Assembly (NCBI GenBank): GCA_963630635.1
Contig: CAVGOA010000001.1
Span: forward strand, 62,001-126,000
Direction of reading: 5' to 3'
Length of the DNA: 64,000 bases
DNA from: Paratractidigestivibacter sp963630635
GTDB lineage: Bacteria; Actinomycetota; Coriobacteriia; Coriobacteriales; Atopobiaceae
A program made the translations under genes and the position numbers. Each line of letters starts with the position of its first letter. The stretch's first letter is position 1. A model generated the notes under the pieces. It was not told the DNA's origin, made no database searches, and saw only the letters and a list, made by a program, of their open reading frames with translations. Of this stretch, positions 62,597 through 64,000 are shown piece after piece.

Positions 62597-63142
62597 ATGA
62601 GCCAGCACACCGATTTTGCCAAGGATAAGATGAACAAGTGCATCGACTCCTTGAAGGCTAACTTCACTCGCGTCCGCTCGGGCCGCGCCAACCCGCACAT
62701 CCTCGACCCCATTAAGGTCGACTACTACGGCCAGCCCACGCCCATCACCCAGCTTGCCGCCGTCAAGGTCCCCGAGGCCTCTGTCTTGGTCGTCGAGCCT
62801 TGGGACAAGTCCTCGCTTCGTGCCATCGAGCACGCCATCGAGACCTCTGACCTGGGCATTACTCCCTCCAACGACGGCGTTTGCATTCGCCTGCCGTTCC
62901 CCCGTCCCACCGAGGAGCGCCGCCGCGAGCTGGTAAAGGAGTGCAACAAGCTGGCCGAGGAGGCCCGCGTAGCTGTGCGCAACGTCCGTCGTGACGCCAA
63001 CGCCAAGATCGAGCGCGACGAGGAGCTGCCCGAGGACGAGCAGACCCGCGAGAAGAAGGCCGTCCAGAAGGTCACCGATTCTTTCGTGGCTCAGATTGAC
63101 GATCTTCTCAAGGCCAAGACCGCCGAGGTCATGGAGATCTAG
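62597..63142 (+). CDS. frr: Ribosome recycling factor
   Basis: 181 residues from ATG 62597 (GAGGAGG upstream), three-helix bundle family: FTRVRSGRANPHILDPIKVDYYG (partly quoted), then PFPRPTEERRRELVK. Its stop shares one base with the uppS GTG. Confidence 0.97.
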   Translation: MSQHTDFAKDKMNKCIDSLKANFTRVRSGRANPHILDPIKVDYYGQPTPITQLAAVKVPEASVLVVEPWDKSSLRAIEHAIETSDLGITPSNDGVCIRLPFPRPTEERRRELVKECNKLAEEARVAVRNVRRDANAKIERDEELPEDEQTREKKAVQKVTDSFVAQIDDLLKAKTAEVMEI

Positions 63143-63927
63143 TGGTCTACGATAAAGAAAAGCTCTTCGAGTACTTCTCGCAGGCACCAGAAGACATCTG
63201 CTTAGGCGACGTCGACATGGAGAAGATCCCGTCGCACGTCTCTATCATCATGGACGGCAACGGCCGCTGGGCACAGGCCCGTGGCCTCGACCGCAGCCAA
63301 GGCCACGTAGCGGGCGTCGAGTCGCTGCGCGAGACCGTGACCACCAGCGTGCGTCTGGGTTTGGACGTCCTTTCTGTCTATGCCTTCTCGACCGAGAACT
63401 GGAAGAGGCCGCAAGAAGAGGTCAATCTCCTCATGCATCTTTTTGCGACCACGCTCTTGCACGAGCTGCCGCTTTTTCACCAGGAAAACGTCAAGCTGCG
63501 CTTCTTTGGCGACCTTGATGCCCTTCCTAAGGAGACCCGCGACGTCTTTCAGCAGGGCCTGGACGAGACGGCCCACCACACGGGCATGACCTTTGCGCTG
63601 GCCGTCAACTACGGTTCTCGCGCCGAGATCGCCCGCGCGGCCCGCTCTCTGGCGCAAAGCTGCGTTGACGGCGAGATTGACCCCGCGGCGATCGACGCCG
63701 ATGCCGTGGCCAGTCGTCTTTACACGCAAGGACTGCCCGATCCGGACCTTTTGATCAGGACCTCTGGCGAGCTTCGTCTGTCCAACTATCTGCTGTGGCA
63801 GCTGGCCTACACCGAGTTTTACGTCACCGACACTTACTGGCCTGACTTCTCCCGTTGGGAGTTTTTGCGTGCCGTGAGGTCTTTCCAGAACCGCAACCGT
63901 CGCTTCGGGGGTGTTGTTGCTTCGTGA
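63142..63927 (+). CDS. uppS: Undecaprenyl diphosphate synthase
   Basis: Builds the C55 lipid carrier for cell-wall synthesis. 261 residues from GTG 63142. SIIMDGNGRWAQARGLDRSQGH (partly quoted) holds the catalytic Asp; then YAFSTENWKRP, LLIRTSGELRLSNYLLWQLAYTEF (partly quoted), and WPDF. About 30 extra residues precede the core. It overlaps frr and the next gene. Confidence 0.97.
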   Translation: MVYDKEKLFEYFSQAPEDICLGDVDMEKIPSHVSIIMDGNGRWAQARGLDRSQGHVAGVESLRETVTTSVRLGLDVLSVYAFSTENWKRPQEEVNLLMHLFATTLLHELPLFHQENVKLRFFGDLDALPKETRDVFQQGLDETAHHTGMTFALAVNYGSRAEIARAARSLAQSCVDGEIDPAAIDADAVASRLYTQGLPDPDLLIRTSGELRLSNYLLWQLAYTEFYVTDTYWPDFSRWEFLRAVRSFQNRNRRFGGVVAS

Positions 63928-64000
63928 GCCAGGCTCAAGACAGCAAAGACGTTTCAACTTCAAAGCAGCCCCAGGTAAATGGGGCTGCTGCTAACAAGAG
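63924..64000 (+). CDS. cdsA: Probable phosphatidate cytidylyltransferase (N-terminal fragment)
   Basis: GTG 63924 overlaps the uppS TGA (GTGA) and opens a frame reading VSQAQDSKDVSTSKQPQ to the window edge. These 25 polar residues carry no domain. The name rests only on the common order pyrH-frr-uppS-cdsA. Confidence 0.45.
   Translation, partial: MSQAQDSKDVSTSKQPQVNGAAANK

Overview
The window is a gene-dense, GC-rich, chromosomal housekeeping segment. Its gene content and order suggest an actinomycetotal gut or oral anaerobe of the class Coriobacteriia (Olsenella/Atopobium/Collinsella-like). This placement is inference: it rests on the arginine deiminase genes, a pyruvate,phosphate dikinase with its regulator, the DivIVA-independent mreBCD-PBP2-RodA block, and several actinobacterial traits (GTG/TTG starts, TAGAAT-type -10 elements). 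I see no insertion sequence, prophage or CRISPR array. No ungenic stretch exceeds 300 bases. A run of 268 N (48771-49038) marks an assembly gap inside one gene.

Layout. 1-5.1 kb: the 5' part of polyphosphate kinase (minus strand), then arcA, argF/arcB and a membrane acyltransferase. 5.2-8.7 kb: a CoA ligase and trpS on the minus strand, and a divergent 5-formyl-THF cyclo-ligase. 8.7-17.7 kb: a minus-strand aromatic amino acid block (DAHP synthase, tyrA, aroB, aroA, aroC, pheA, an AroE-AroK fusion, and a PTS EIIB domain fused to type II dehydroquinate dehydratase). It encodes every step from PEP and erythrose-4-phosphate to chorismate, plus both branches toward Phe and Tyr. 17.8-20.4 kb: tRNA-Arg(CCG) and a P-type ATPase. 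20.5-30.5 kb: a zinc-ribbon membrane protein, a cyclophilin, a TPR membrane protein, mreB, mreC, mreD, PBP2, rodA and a DUF697 protein, which together look like an elongasome locus. 30.5-39.6 kb: a radical SAM/DUF2344 pair, rplU-rpmA, obg, proB, proA, nadD, yqeK, rsfS. 39.6-42.9 kb (minus): response regulator, histidine kinase and dinB in one tightly coupled unit. 43-48.6 kb: rpsP, khpA, rimM, trmD, lepB, glyQ, glyS. 48.6-53.2 kb: the gapped PPDK regulatory protein, ppdK and a DUF6273 protein. 53.2-59.8 kb: rplS, rnhB, yraN, comM, dprA, trmFO, xerC. 59.8-64 kb: rpsB, tsf, pyrH, frr, uppS and the start of a probable cdsA.

The most interesting items are: (1) the EIIB-dehydroquinate dehydratase fusion with an intact phospho-acceptor cysteine motif, which could tie shikimate flux to the sugar phosphotransferase state; (2) three 22-bp direct repeats in front of yraN-comM-dprA, with a related inverted repeat in front of the response regulator; (3) a heptamer, CTTCTCG/CGAGAAG, that recurs far more often than base composition predicts and in several reading frames; and (4) dinB translationally coupled to a sensor kinase.
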